19,649 nucleotides of DNA from Actinobacteria bacterium 13_1_20CM_4_69_9 (GCA_001920085.1 MNJC01000102.1:1-19649); one strand, 5' to 3'; shown: positions 1-6,869, numbered from the stretch's first letter. Notes: a model not told the origin generated them from the sequence alone. Made by a program: numbers and translations.

Positions 1-409
1 AGACGACTCCGGCCGTGACCGAGCCGGTGAAGCCGTGCGGGTTGCCGATGGCGACGACCAACTGACCCACTCGCAGGCGTTTGGCATCGCCGAGCTCCGC
101 GGGGTGCAGCTGGTGTCCCTCGGCGGCGCGAAGCACGGCGAGGTCCGAGAGTGGGTCTGCGCCGACGACTTCGAACTCGAGCTCGCGTCCGTCGACGAAC
201 GATGCGCGACCGCCGCGCGTGCGCGCGATGACGTGCGCGGAGGTGAGCATGAAGCCGTCCGGCGTGATCACGACGGCGCTACCCCCGCCGCGGCGTAGCC
301 GGACGTTCGCCACCGACGGCGAAAGCCGCTCCGCAACGCCGATCACAGCCTGCGAGTACGCGTCGAGCGCTTCCTCCTCCGACGGCAACGAGACGAACTG
401 GAGCTCCAT
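1..409 (-). CDS. HtrA/DegP-like S1C serine protease, 5' part (runs off the window)
   Basis: Trypsin-fold protease of the HtrA (S1C) family, normally a quality-control protease for misfolded proteins at or outside the membrane. The visible 136 residues start at the ATG whose complement is 407-409. They hold the catalytic His in LTSAHVIA (His59) and the catalytic Asp in DPLSDLAVLR (Asp89), then the beta strand VAIGNPHG and TGSVTAGVV that precede the active-site loop. The catalytic Ser (GNSGGP) would lie beyond position 1, so activity cannot be judged. No signal peptide or membrane segment is visible at this start, which is unusual for actinobacterial HtrA; either the protein is cytoplasmic or the family member lacks an anchor. 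It is divergent from the paaG-like gene with only about 54 bp between starts. Confidence 0.85.
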   Translation of the reverse strand, partial: MELQFVSLPSEEEALDAYSQAVIGVAERLSPSVANVRLRRGGGSAVVITPDGFMLTSAHVIARTRGGRASFVDGRELEFEVVGADPLSDLAVLRAAEGHQLHPAELGDAKRLRVGQLVVAIGNPHGFTGSVTAGVV

Positions 410-463
410 GCGGCCAAGCTAGCAACGGCTCCGCGGTCTATGCGATCTGCGAAAGTCCGGCCG

Positions 464-1234
464 ATGGCAGAGGTCGAGACGAGCCGCGACGGCGCAGTTC
501 TGACGATCACGCTCAACCGTCCGGACGTCCTCAACGCCTTCAACAGCGAGTTGCACCGAGGGCTGGCCGCCGCGCTGAAGGAGGCGCGAGACGGCGGCGT
601 TCGAGCTGTGGTTATCACCGGAGCCGGTCGAGGCTTCTGCGTCGGCCAGGACCTGACGGAGTTCCGCGAGGCCCCCGGCGACATCGGCTCGCGGCTCCGC
701 GGCAACTACCACCCGAACATCCGCGCGATCCGCGCGCTCGAGAAGCCGGTCATCGCCGCAGTGAACGGAGCCGCCGCCGGGGCCGGGATGTCGCTCGCGT
801 GCGCCTGCGACCTGCGCATCGCCGCCGACTCGGCGACGTTCGTGCCGGCGTTCATCAACATCGGTCTGATCCCGGACTCGGGCGGGTCGTATTTCGTGAC
901 GCGTATCCTCGGCCCCGCTCGAGCCTTCGAGTGGCTCGCGTCGGGGAGGCGGCTGACGGCCGTCGAAGCCCATGCTTGGGGGCTCGTGTCGGAGGTCGTC
1001 CAGACCGACGCGCTCCCGTCCCGCGCGGCCGAGTTGGCCGCGCAGCTCGCCGACCTGCCGACACGCGGCGTCGGCATGACGAAGCGCTTGCTCGACCACG
1101 CGGTCACGGCGACGCTCGAGGAACAGCTCGAGCGCGAGGCGCAGCTTCAGACCGCAGCGACGCAGACGGAGGACTTCAAGGAGGGCGTCGCTGCGTTCCT
1201 CGAGAAGCGCCCGCCGAGATTTCGCGGCGCCTAG
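464..1234 (+). CDS. paaG: Enoyl-CoA hydratase/isomerase, PaaG-like
   Basis: Crotonase-fold enzyme. PaaG isomerises the ring-1,2-epoxide of phenylacetyl-CoA to the seven-membered oxepin-CoA in aerobic phenylacetate catabolism. From the ATG at 464 it has 256 residues, a normal family length. Visible marks are the oxyanion-hole segments GRGFCVGQDL (about 56-64) and NGAAAGAGMSLACACDLRIA (101-120), GLIPDSGG with an Asp (D138) where PaaG carries its acid, and the C-terminal KEGVAAFLEKRPPRF typical of PaaG. An upstream in-frame ATG at 440 would add eight residues; 464 is preferred because the family starts just before the first beta strand and a weak purine patch (GAAAG) lies before it. The paaABCD cluster about 8 kb away supports the PaaG reading, but a general enoyl-CoA hydratase is possible. 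Its stop overlaps the stop of the convergent lipoprotein gene. Confidence 0.82.
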   Translation: MAEVETSRDGAVLTITLNRPDVLNAFNSELHRGLAAALKEARDGGVRAVVITGAGRGFCVGQDLTEFREAPGDIGSRLRGNYHPNIRAIRALEKPVIAAVNGAAAGAGMSLACACDLRIAADSATFVPAFINIGLIPDSGGSYFVTRILGPARAFEWLASGRRLTAVEAHAWGLVSEVVQTDALPSRAAELAAQLADLPTRGVGMTKRLLDHAVTATLEEQLEREAQLQTAATQTEDFKEGVAAFLEKRPPRFRGA

Positions 1235-1701
1235 TCCTTGTTGCAGACCGTCATGCCGAGCTGCGTCGCGAGATCGTTCGCGTGCCGGTCATGCTGCAGC
1301 GCTGGCGTCGCTGCCGCCTGAACCGCAGCGGCGTCGTTCTTCTTTGCGGCGTCGCGGATCTTCTCGACGTCGTCGACGATCACGTCGAATTCGTCGAGCC
1401 ACGCGTTCGCCGTCGCTTCCTCGTGCTGGGGCGGCCGCAGGTCGCGTAGCTCGCCGCGCGCTTTGTGCAGGAGCGGAATGACCCGACCCGAGACGTCCGC
1501 GAGATCGGACAACGTCGCCGGCTTCGCGAGCGCGTTCGCCTTCTGCGTGTACTTGCTGCAGATCGCGTCAGCCTTCGCGGCGTACTGCTCCCGCGTGAGC
1601 CGCTGGCCGCTCGAGCTGTTGCTGCCGCAGCCCCCTGCGAGTGCCACCGCGAGCAGGAGTGGGAACGCCCGCCGCACGCGAAGTACGGTACCGGCTTCCA
1701 T
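1231..1701 (-). CDS. Putative small lipoprotein, unknown function
   Basis: A 156-residue protein with an N-terminal hydrophobic stretch (FPLLLAVALAGG) ending in LAGGC, a plausible lipobox with Cys25 as the lipid-modified residue, followed by a Ser-rich linker. The mature part is helical and charged, with two further Cys (in DAICSKY and near the C-terminus in MTVCNKD) that could form a disulphide. This layout (short lipoprotein, EQYAAKADAICSKY, late Cys) is common among actinobacterial proteins of unknown function; I cannot name a domain with certainty. Start: the ATG at 1701 faces the ATG of the plus-strand DUF4389 gene within the same CCATGG. A GTG at 1677 also gives an intact signal peptide and would remove that overlap. 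Convergent with paaG, the two stops sharing CTAG at 1231-1234. Confidence 0.7.
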   Translation of the reverse strand: MEAGTVLRVRRAFPLLLAVALAGGCGSNSSSGQRLTREQYAAKADAICSKYTQKANALAKPATLSDLADVSGRVIPLLHKARGELRDLRPPQHEEATANAWLDEFDVIVDDVEKIRDAAKKNDAAAVQAAATPALQHDRHANDLATQLGMTVCNKD

Positions 1702-2302
1702 GGACGATGGACGCCTCCGGGTCAGAGACGAGGAACCGCTGCGGCGCCGCCGGCTCGCCGTTCTCTTGCGCGCAGTGCTGTACGTGCCGCACGCCATCGT
1801 GCTGACCGTCTGGAGCCTCATCCTCGCGCCGACACTCGCGATCGTCTGGCTTGCGCTGCTGATCGAGGGACGCATGCCGATGTGGCTGCATCGATTCGTC
1901 GCGGCGTACGTGCGCTACACGGGACAGGTCACGGCATGGTTCTTCCTGCTCTCCGCGCGCTATCCCGATCCGATGCACACCGAGGACCATCCGTTCGCCA
2001 TCGATGTGCCCGAACGCCCGAGGCAGCCGCGGGTCGTCACGCTGCTCCGCCCGGTTCTCGCGATCCCGCCGCTGCTGCTCGCGACCGCGCTCCGCGTCGT
2101 GCTGACACTGGCCGCGATCCCGGCCTGGTTCGCGGGGGTCGCGCTCGGCCGCACGACGGGCGGGCTGCAGGAGCTCGGAACGTTCTGCCTGCGCTACGAG
2201 CTCGAGGCCGTGGCGTACACGTTGCTGCTCACTCCGAGCTACCCGCGGCTAGTGCCCGCAGGATCTCCCCCGTCTCCGGCCACCGACCTTCCCCTTGCTT
2301 AG
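1700..2302 (+). CDS. DUF4389-type membrane protein
   Basis: A 200-residue protein with two hydrophobic blocks, about residues 20-52 (long, probably a helical hairpin) and about 112-150, separated by a polar segment containing RYPDPMHTEDHPFAIDVP. The pattern of two or more membrane helices with a conserved YPD motif and a late LRYELEAVAYTLLLTPSYP segment is that of DUF4389, a family of unknown function widespread in actinobacteria. The longer reading frame starting near 1463 is rejected because it is antisense to the lipoprotein; the ATG at 1700 gives the correct N-terminus. The last 74 bases overlap, on the opposite strand, the 3' end of the UGA-containing Rdx gene. Confidence 0.65.
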   Translation: MDDGRLRVRDEEPLRRRRLAVLLRAVLYVPHAIVLTVWSLILAPTLAIVWLALLIEGRMPMWLHRFVAAYVRYTGQVTAWFFLLSARYPDPMHTEDHPFAIDVPERPRQPRVVTLLRPVLAIPPLLLATALRVVLTLAAIPAWFAGVALGRTTGGLQELGTFCLRYELEAVAYTLLLTPSYPRLVPAGSPPSPATDLPLA

Positions 2303-2462
2303 AGAACACCAGTGCGCCGTCGGCGACGACGTCGTACTGGCTCTTCGCGCCGGACACGGCCTGCGCGTCATGGCCCGCTTGGTTCAGCTCGGCCGCGAGA
2401 CTCGCGGCCCGTTCGTCATAGCCGCTTCAGACGGGGCAGTAGAAGATCTCGACGTGCGCCAT
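2229..2462 (-). CDS. Rdx-family (SelW/SelT/SelH-like) selenoprotein, in-frame UGA read as Sec
   Basis: Small thioredoxin-fold redox protein. Starting at the ATG complementary to 2460-2462 the frame reads MAHVEIFYCPV, then TGA at 2427-2429, then SGYDERAASLAAEL and on to a TGA stop at 2229-2231: 77 residues with codon 12 as selenocysteine. The start (beta strand then YCxxU), the helix after it, and the C-terminal DGALVFSKQGEGRWPETGEI are the hallmarks of the Rdx family, where the motif is CxxC or CxxU. Both sides of the TGA are in one open frame of the same domain. A hairpin fitting bacterial SECIS geometry lies at 2391-2409. A weak Shine-Dalgarno (GGTAGG) overlaps the stop of the upstream secreted protein, suggesting an operon with it. 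The alternative is a Cys-to-stop pseudogene, which I consider less likely. Sec machinery genes (selA, selB, selC, selD) are not in the window. The family's exact substrate is unknown; thiol/selenol redox is known for its members. Confidence 0.78.
2391..2409 (-). promoter_or_regulatory. Candidate bacterial SECIS hairpin downstream of UGA
   Basis: On the minus strand, 17 nt after the UGA, a perfect 7-bp stem GGCCGCG / CGCGGCC encloses the 5-nt loop AGUCU. Counting from the UGA the stem begins at nt 18, the loop covers nt 25-29 and the stem closes at nt 36. The general bacterial SECIS model needs a short apical loop with a G among its first two bases, placed roughly 16-37 nt after the UGA; this hairpin meets all three conditions. 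It lies inside the coding sequence, as bacterial SECIS elements do. GC-rich DNA forms hairpins easily, so the match supports recoding but does not prove it. Confidence 0.65.
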
Positions 2463-2472
2463 GTGAATGAGC

Positions 2473-3147
2473 CTACCCGTGGCGCACGTCGGCAAGCTGC
2501 CACCGTTCGTTGCCGCCCTTGACGGTCTCCTCCCTAACGAGGCCGGTGCCGCGCACGTAGAGCTTGTGGTCGAGGGTGTCGGGCTCGAGCGGCGTCCACT
2601 CCTTCGTCAGGAGTGAGCGTCGCGAGAGTCGGATCACCGCGAAGCGGTCCTCCGCGTGACCCCGGAGGTACTCCTGCCGGAACGACTGGCCGACCTTCGG
2701 ATGCGCCGGCATGAAGATGCCCGCGCTCGCGCCGTCGACGCCTGCCTGCCACGTTCCCTCGCGGCTCGTGACCCTGCCGGCGCTGTTCAGCTCCGCCGTG
2801 GCCTCGCCGAAATACCAAACGGTGCCGCGGGAGTCCTGGGCGTACCAGTCGGTTGTCCGCTCCGCGAGGCGACCGTGGAGGTAGAGACGGTCCTCGACCG
2901 CCGTGGAGCGGACCCCGCGGATCACCTTCGTGCGATCCGTCACGGTGACGATGTCACGACCGCTTTCGCCGTCCTTCTCACCCGTGTAGACGAACGTCGT
3001 GCCCGGCTTCAGCGGGAACCACGGATTCGTGACCTGGCGTGCCCAGGCGCCAGGCGTCGCGTGCGCCGCCGCGCACGCGACGCAGACCACTGCTGCGACG
3101 ACGCTAGTCGCGAGGACTGATCGCAACGACCTTGCCGCTCGTCGCAT
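2473..3147 (-). CDS. Secreted protein of unknown family
   Basis: A 224-residue protein with a clear Sec signal peptide: basic MRRAARSLRS, hydrophobic core VLATSVVAAVVCVACAAA and a likely cut near AHA-TPG (about residue 30). The mature part begins with NPWFPLKPGTTFVYTGEKDG and looks all-beta, with many alternating polar/hydrophobic strands and the segments DWYAQDSRGTVWYFGE and KLYVRGTGLVREE. Similar secreted proteins of unknown function occur in actinobacteria; I cannot assign a domain name. The start overlaps the 3' end of the PepSY gene by 44 nt, implying translational coupling, and the stop sits 10 nt before the start of the Rdx selenoprotein gene. All three are probably one transcript. Confidence 0.75.
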   Translation of the reverse strand: MRRAARSLRSVLATSVVAAVVCVACAAAHATPGAWARQVTNPWFPLKPGTTFVYTGEKDGESGRDIVTVTDRTKVIRGVRSTAVEDRLYLHGRLAERTTDWYAQDSRGTVWYFGEATAELNSAGRVTSREGTWQAGVDGASAGIFMPAHPKVGQSFRQEYLRGHAEDRFAVIRLSRRSLLTKEWTPLEPDTLDHKLYVRGTGLVREETVKGGNERWQLADVRHG

Positions 3148-3439
3148 CTACGCGCACTTCCTGGTTGCCGATGTCGACCATGTAGGCGATCCCGCCGTGG
3201 AAGTGCTCCAGGTCGACCTGGCCGAGCGCGCCGTTCGCGGCCCCCTGCGCGGTCGCGACGGCGGTCGACAGCGAGATCGATGCCAGAGGCACCAGATCCT
3301 TGCCGTCGTCGAGTGTCCCGGGCTTCGCGTAGTGGCCGTCGTCCCAGATCAGCCCGCGCGGCCCGCCGAAGGCGAATGCGGCGGCCGTAAGGGCGACGAG
3401 TGCGACCAGGACGACGACGACGATCATTCGACTGCGCAT
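3104..3439 (-). CDS. PepSY-domain secreted or membrane-anchored protein
   Basis: A 111-residue protein with an N-terminal hydrophobic helix (MIVVVVLVALVALTAAAFAF, about residues 5-24) that acts as a signal peptide or anchor, then a PepSY-like domain from about residue 53: SISLSTAVATAQGAA (helix) followed by strands ending in YMVDIGNQEVRVDATSGKVVAI. PepSY domains are extracytoplasmic and are often associated with protease inhibition or sensing. The start is fixed by a strong Shine-Dalgarno AAAGGAG (3444-3450) four bases before the ATG. It is divergent from the response regulator and kinase genes, a common arrangement in which the PepSY gene is a target or accessory of the two-component system; that link is inference here. 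First gene of the probable operon with the secreted protein and Rdx selenoprotein. Confidence 0.8.
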   Translation of the reverse strand: MRSRMIVVVVLVALVALTAAAFAFGGPRGLIWDDGHYAKPGTLDDGKDLVPLASISLSTAVATAQGAANGALGQVDLEHFHGGIAYMVDIGNQEVRVDATSGKVVAISPRD

Positions 3440-3492
3440 GTGGCTCCTTTCGGTCGAGAGCCGGCACCGTAGATCCGCGAGGTTAGACGGCC

Positions 3493-3529
3493 GTGAGAGC
3501 GGTTTGCGGCTCTCTCATCCAACTCTCAT
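3493..3529. promoter_or_regulatory. Direct repeat CTCTCAT x2 plus inverted copy, candidate response-regulator site
   Basis: Within the 114-bp divergent region between the PepSY and response regulator genes, CTCTCAT occurs at 3512-3518 and again at 3523-3529, an 11-bp period (one helical turn). A near-copy in the opposite orientation, GTGAGAG, is at 3493-3499. OmpR-family regulators typically bind two direct half-sites about 10-11 bp apart, and autoregulation of such operons is common. The nearest downstream gene encodes such a regulator, starting 24 bases after the repeat. No clear -10/-35 pair was identified. Confidence 0.45.
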
Positions 3530-3553
3530 CGGGAACCGCCAACATGCCGTGTC

Positions 3554-4210
3554 ATGCGGGTTCTCGTCGTCGAGGACGAGCCGAAGATGGCCGCGCTCGT
3601 GCGCCGCGGCCTCGTCGAAGAAGGGCACGCCGCCGACGTCGCTCGAGAGGGTGAGGAGGCGCTCTGGCTGGCGGAGGCGCACCCGTACGACGCGATCGTC
3701 CTCGACGTCATGCTCCCGGGCCTCAGCGGCTTCGAGACCTGCCGCCGCCTGCGCAACTCGGGAGTCTGGACGCCCGTCCTGATGCTGACCGCCCGCGATT
3801 CCGTCGACGACCGCGTCGCCGGGCTCGACGCCGGCGCGGACGACTACCTGACGAAGCCGTTCTCGCTCGCCGAGCTGTTCGCCCGGCTGCGCGCACTCGT
3901 CCGGCGCGGCGACGTCGAGCGCCCGACCGAGCTCGTGGTCGGCGACGTCCGGCTCGATCCGGCCTCGCGGCGCGTCTGGCGCGGGAGCGAACAGGTGCAG
4001 CTCTCACCGAAGGAGTTCGCGCTGCTCGAAGCCTTCATGCGCAGGCCCGGCCAAGTGCTGTCGAGGCTGCAGCTGCTCGAGCATGCGTGGGACTTCGCGT
4101 ACGAGAACCGCTCCAACGTCGTCGACGTGTACGTCCGCTACCTGAGGCAGAAGCTTGGGCGCGACCTGTTCGAAACAGTTCGCGGCGCGGGCTACAGGCT
4201 CGCGGCATGA
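3554..4210 (+). CDS. OmpR/PhoB-family response regulator
   Basis: Two-component response regulator, 218 residues. The receiver domain (about 1-115) starts MRVLVVEDEP with the acidic pair, carries the phospho-acceptor Asp51 in IVLDVMLPG, the conserved Thr in LTARD and Lys in LTKPF (about 101). The C-terminal winged-helix domain (about 125-218) includes LSPKEFALLEAFMRRPGQVLSR, VVDVYVRYLRQKL and the wing VRGAGYRLA. All key residues are present. Its stop codon overlaps the kinase start (ATGA at 4207-4210), so both are co-translated. The candidate direct repeat upstream suggests autoregulation and control of the divergent PepSY operon. Confidence 0.95.
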   Translation: MRVLVVEDEPKMAALVRRGLVEEGHAADVAREGEEALWLAEAHPYDAIVLDVMLPGLSGFETCRRLRNSGVWTPVLMLTARDSVDDRVAGLDAGADDYLTKPFSLAELFARLRALVRRGDVERPTELVVGDVRLDPASRRVWRGSEQVQLSPKEFALLEAFMRRPGQVLSRLQLLEHAWDFAYENRSNVVDVYVRYLRQKLGRDLFETVRGAGYRLAA

Positions 4211-5526
4211 ACCTTCCGATCCGGATCCGACTCGCCCTCGTCTTCTCGCTCGCGATGGCGCTGGTGCTCGCGGCCGCGGGCTGGTTCGCATACGTCCGCG
4301 TGGGCAGCGAGCTCGCTCGCGGTCTCGACCAGGAGCTCCGCGGACGCGTCCAGGACCTGTCCGCGCTCGTCCGCCACGGGGGCTCCCTGCGCGCGACGAA
4401 CGGCGGCCTTGTCGAGAGCGGCGAGTCGTTTGCACAGCTCGTCGCGGCCGACGGACGCGTCGTGGATGCGACACCGGCGCTGGGCGGCGCGAGCCTCCTC
4501 GACAGCGAGCAGCTCGCTCACGCTCGGCGCGGCGCGCTGTTCGTGGACCGTCCCTCTGTGCCCGGGCTGGACGAGCCTGCCCGCATGCTCGCGGTGCCGG
4601 CCGGGACGCGTGTGCTCGTCGCCGGCGCGACGCGCGAGAATCGCGCCGAGACGCTCAGCAGCCTGCGCGATGCGTTCGTGATCGGTGGGCCGCTCGCTCT
4701 GCTGCTCGCGTCGCTGGCCGGCTACGCGCTTGCCGGCGCCGCGCTGCGGCCGATCGAGGCGATGCGCCGACGGGCGGCGGAGATCTCGACGTCGTCGCTC
4801 GACGAGCGTCTCCCCGTTCCCGACACGCGTGACGAGGTGTCGCGCCTCGGCGAGACGCTCAACGACATGCTTGCCCGCATCGAGGGCGGCGTCCTGCGCG
4901 AGCGCCGGTTCGTCGCCGACGCGAGCCACCAGCTGCGCACCCCGCTCGCCCTGCTGGCCACGGAGCTCGAGCTCGCGCTGGGTCGTTCGCGTTCACCAGC
5001 TGAGCTTCGCGCCGCGCTCGCTTCCGCCACAGAGAGCACTGCGCGTCTGTCGCGCCTCGCCGACGACCTGCTCCTGCTCGCCCGCGCCGACGACGGCCGT
5101 GTTCCGCTCAAGACAGAGGAGATGGACCTCGCGGATCTGGCTGAGCAGGTGGGGAAGCGCTTCGGCGTTCGCGTCGAGGCCGAGCCGCTCGTCGTCAACG
5201 CGGATCCCCTCCGCTTGGACCAGGCGCTCACGAACATGGTCGACAATGCGCTGCGCCACGGCGGCGGCCTGGTCACGCTCACGGCCGCGTCCCGCAACGG
5301 CAGCGTCGAGCTGCACGTCCTCGACGAGGGCGAAGGATTCCCGGAGGCGTTCCTTTCCCACGCGTTCGAGCGCTTCAGCCGAGCCGATGCCGCTCGGCAG
5401 GACGGGAGCGGCCTAGGGCTCGCCATCGTCGAGACCGTCGCCCGTGCGCACGGCGGCGAAGCACACGCGGCGAACCGCCCTTCCGGCGGCGCCGATGTGT
5501 GGCTCGCGTTGCCCGGCGCTCTGTGA
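4207..5526 (+). CDS. Sensor histidine kinase (HAMP, HisKA, HATPase)
   Basis: Membrane sensor kinase of 439 residues paired with the response regulator. Order: TM1 about 8-30; extracytoplasmic sensor about 31-157 with no recognised domain; TM2 about 158-180; HAMP linker about 181-232; HisKA with phospho-acceptor His241 in DASHQLRTPL; HATPase with N box DQALTNMVDNALRHG (about 338-352), G1 DEGEGF (373-378), F box FERFSR and G2 GSGLGLAIV (400-408). The kinase is complete. The start at 4207 overlaps the regulator stop; the much longer frame beginning at 4087 is antisense-like and lacks a reason to be used. Signal unknown. Confidence 0.95.
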   Translation: MNLPIRIRLALVFSLAMALVLAAAGWFAYVRVGSELARGLDQELRGRVQDLSALVRHGGSLRATNGGLVESGESFAQLVAADGRVVDATPALGGASLLDSEQLAHARRGALFVDRPSVPGLDEPARMLAVPAGTRVLVAGATRENRAETLSSLRDAFVIGGPLALLLASLAGYALAGAALRPIEAMRRRAAEISTSSLDERLPVPDTRDEVSRLGETLNDMLARIEGGVLRERRFVADASHQLRTPLALLATELELALGRSRSPAELRAALASATESTARLSRLADDLLLLARADDGRVPLKTEEMDLADLAEQVGKRFGVRVEAEPLVVNADPLRLDQALTNMVDNALRHGGGLVTLTAASRNGSVELHVLDEGEGFPEAFLSHAFERFSRADAARQDGSGLGLAIVETVARAHGGEAHAANRPSGGADVWLALPGAL

Positions 5527-5569
5527 GATAACTGCGTCAGGGGTCGCACTGACAACCGGGGAGGCGCTC

Positions 5570-6394
5570 ATGAGCGCTGAGGCACAGACTGTCGTCCTGA
5601 TCCACGGTATGTGGCTGACGCCGAAAGGCTGGGATGCGTGGATCGACCACTACCAGTCTCGCGGCTACCGTCCGATCGCACCGGGCTGGCCGGGCGTCCA
5701 GGATCCGGAGGAAACACGTCGCAATCCGTCGGCGCTCGAGGGTCTGACGCTGACGACGATCGTCGACCACTACGACCGGATCATTCGCGAGCTCGACCGG
5801 CCGCCGATCATCGTCGGGCACTCGTTCGGCGGGCTCACGACACAGCTGCTGCTGAACCGAGGGCTCGGCGCAGCGGGCGTCGCAATCGGCACGGCCCCAC
5901 CGAAGGGGATTCTCCTGCTGCCGCCGTCGACGCTGCGCGCCGGCTTCCCGGCGCTGAAGAACCCGTTCGATCGCAACGGCCTCTGCCCGATCTCGCGGAA
6001 GCAATTCCACTGGCGCTTCACGAACACACTCAGCCTGCAGGAGTCCGACCGGATCTACGACGAGCAGTACATCCCGGGCACGAACCGCCCGTTCTTCGAT
6101 GCACTTGGATCGTCGGCCGCGGTGGACTCCGGCATGGCGCAGCGCCCGCCGCTGCTGCTCGTGGCCGGGGGCGAGGATCACATCAGCCCCATCTCGTTGA
6201 ACAGGAAGATCCTGAAGCTGCAGGGCAAGGCGCCGTCGGCGACGGAGCTGAAGGAGTATCCGGGCCGCCCGCACTACATGGCCGGGCTGGACGGCTGGGA
6301 CGAGATCGCCGACTACGCGCTCAACTGGGCGCTGGAGCACCAGCAAGCGCCAGCAGCTTCTGCACCGTTGTCCAGTTCCGCGCCGTCGCCGTGA
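5570..6394 (+). CDS. Alpha/beta hydrolase
   Basis: Predicted soluble serine hydrolase, 274 residues. The N-terminal strand VVLIHGMW carries the HG oxyanion motif; the nucleophile elbow is GHSFGG (Ser85); an acid is likely in LVAGGEDHISP and the catalytic His in YPGRPHYMAG near the C-terminus. A lid or cap region between about 105 and 195 is rich in aromatic and charged residues. Substrate unknown; similar proteins are annotated simply as alpha/beta hydrolase. A strong Shine-Dalgarno GGGGAGG (5558-5564), five bases before the ATG, fixes the start and rules out the longer in-frame extension at 5444. The last 74 bases overlap the convergent DUF1697 gene. Confidence 0.9.
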   Translation: MSAEAQTVVLIHGMWLTPKGWDAWIDHYQSRGYRPIAPGWPGVQDPEETRRNPSALEGLTLTTIVDHYDRIIRELDRPPIIVGHSFGGLTTQLLLNRGLGAAGVAIGTAPPKGILLLPPSTLRAGFPALKNPFDRNGLCPISRKQFHWRFTNTLSLQESDRIYDEQYIPGTNRPFFDALGSSAAVDSGMAQRPPLLLVAGGEDHISPISLNRKILKLQGKAPSATELKEYPGRPHYMAGLDGWDEIADYALNWALEHQQAPAASAPLSSSAPSP

Positions 6395-6869
6395 CGCCGA
6401 GGTCCTGGCCGGCGAGCAAGGCCCAGAGCTTCGAGCGGGCGATCGTGTCGGGGTGCCACGCGTAGATCTCGCGCCCGTCGACGACGACGCGCTCCTTCGG
6501 ATCGGCCGCTGCCTCGATCCGGCGGACGACCGCGCGCGAGGGCTTTGCGTCGAGAAAGCTGACCTGGTAGCGCTTGGGGTCCTTGGCCACGCGCGCGAGC
6601 GGGTTCCCCTCGACCACCTTGGCGAGTTGCGCGCGCGTGCGCGTGACGACCGCGACGTCGAGCCCGAACTCCGTCGTGATCACCCGCCGCACGTTGCGCA
6701 CAACCGCGTCGCTCTTCTGAGCGCTCGACAGCACCACGTTGCCGCTCTGCACGTACGTGCGGACGTCTGCGAAGCCGGCTTCCGCCAGAGCGTCGCGTAG
6801 CTTCGGCATTGCGACGCGGTTCCGCGAGCCGATGTTGATCCCGCGGAGCAGGACGATGTGCTGTGCCAA
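6321..6869 (-). CDS. DUF1697 family protein
   Basis: A 182-residue protein beginning with the family signature MAQHIVLLRGINIGSRNRV and followed by MPKLRDALAEAGFADVRTYVQSGNVVLSS. Later segments VTRTRAQLAKVVEGNPL, KRYQVSFL and the C-terminal TARNWTTVQKLLAL are also characteristic. DUF1697 proteins are common, soluble and of unknown function. Length is normal. Its 3' end overlaps the alpha/beta hydrolase gene tail-to-tail. Confidence 0.92.
   Translation of the reverse strand: MAQHIVLLRGINIGSRNRVAMPKLRDALAEAGFADVRTYVQSGNVVLSSAQKSDAVVRNVRRVITTEFGLDVAVVTRTRAQLAKVVEGNPLARVAKDPKRYQVSFLDAKPSRAVVRRIEAAADPKERVVVDGREIYAWHPDTIARSKLWALLAGQDLGVTATARNWTTVQKLLALAGAPAPS

Noticed and set aside
1463..1699. N-terminal extension of the DUF4389 frame
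   Set aside because: It is antisense to the lipoprotein gene and not homologous. The ATG at 1700 gives the right N-terminus.
2427..2429. Reading the TGA as a true stop and the gene as a Cys-to-stop pseudogene
   Set aside because: Both sides of the codon are well preserved in one frame, the codon is exactly the Sec position of the family, and a SECIS-like hairpin follows. Not excluded, but less likely.
2295..2522. Plus-strand 75-codon frame across the selenoprotein gene
   Set aside because: It is antisense to the Rdx gene and to the end of the secreted protein gene and has no recognisable motif.
4087..4206. N-terminal extension of the histidine kinase frame
   Set aside because: It runs through the regulator winged-helix coding region out of frame. 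The ATGA overlap at 4207 is the expected start.
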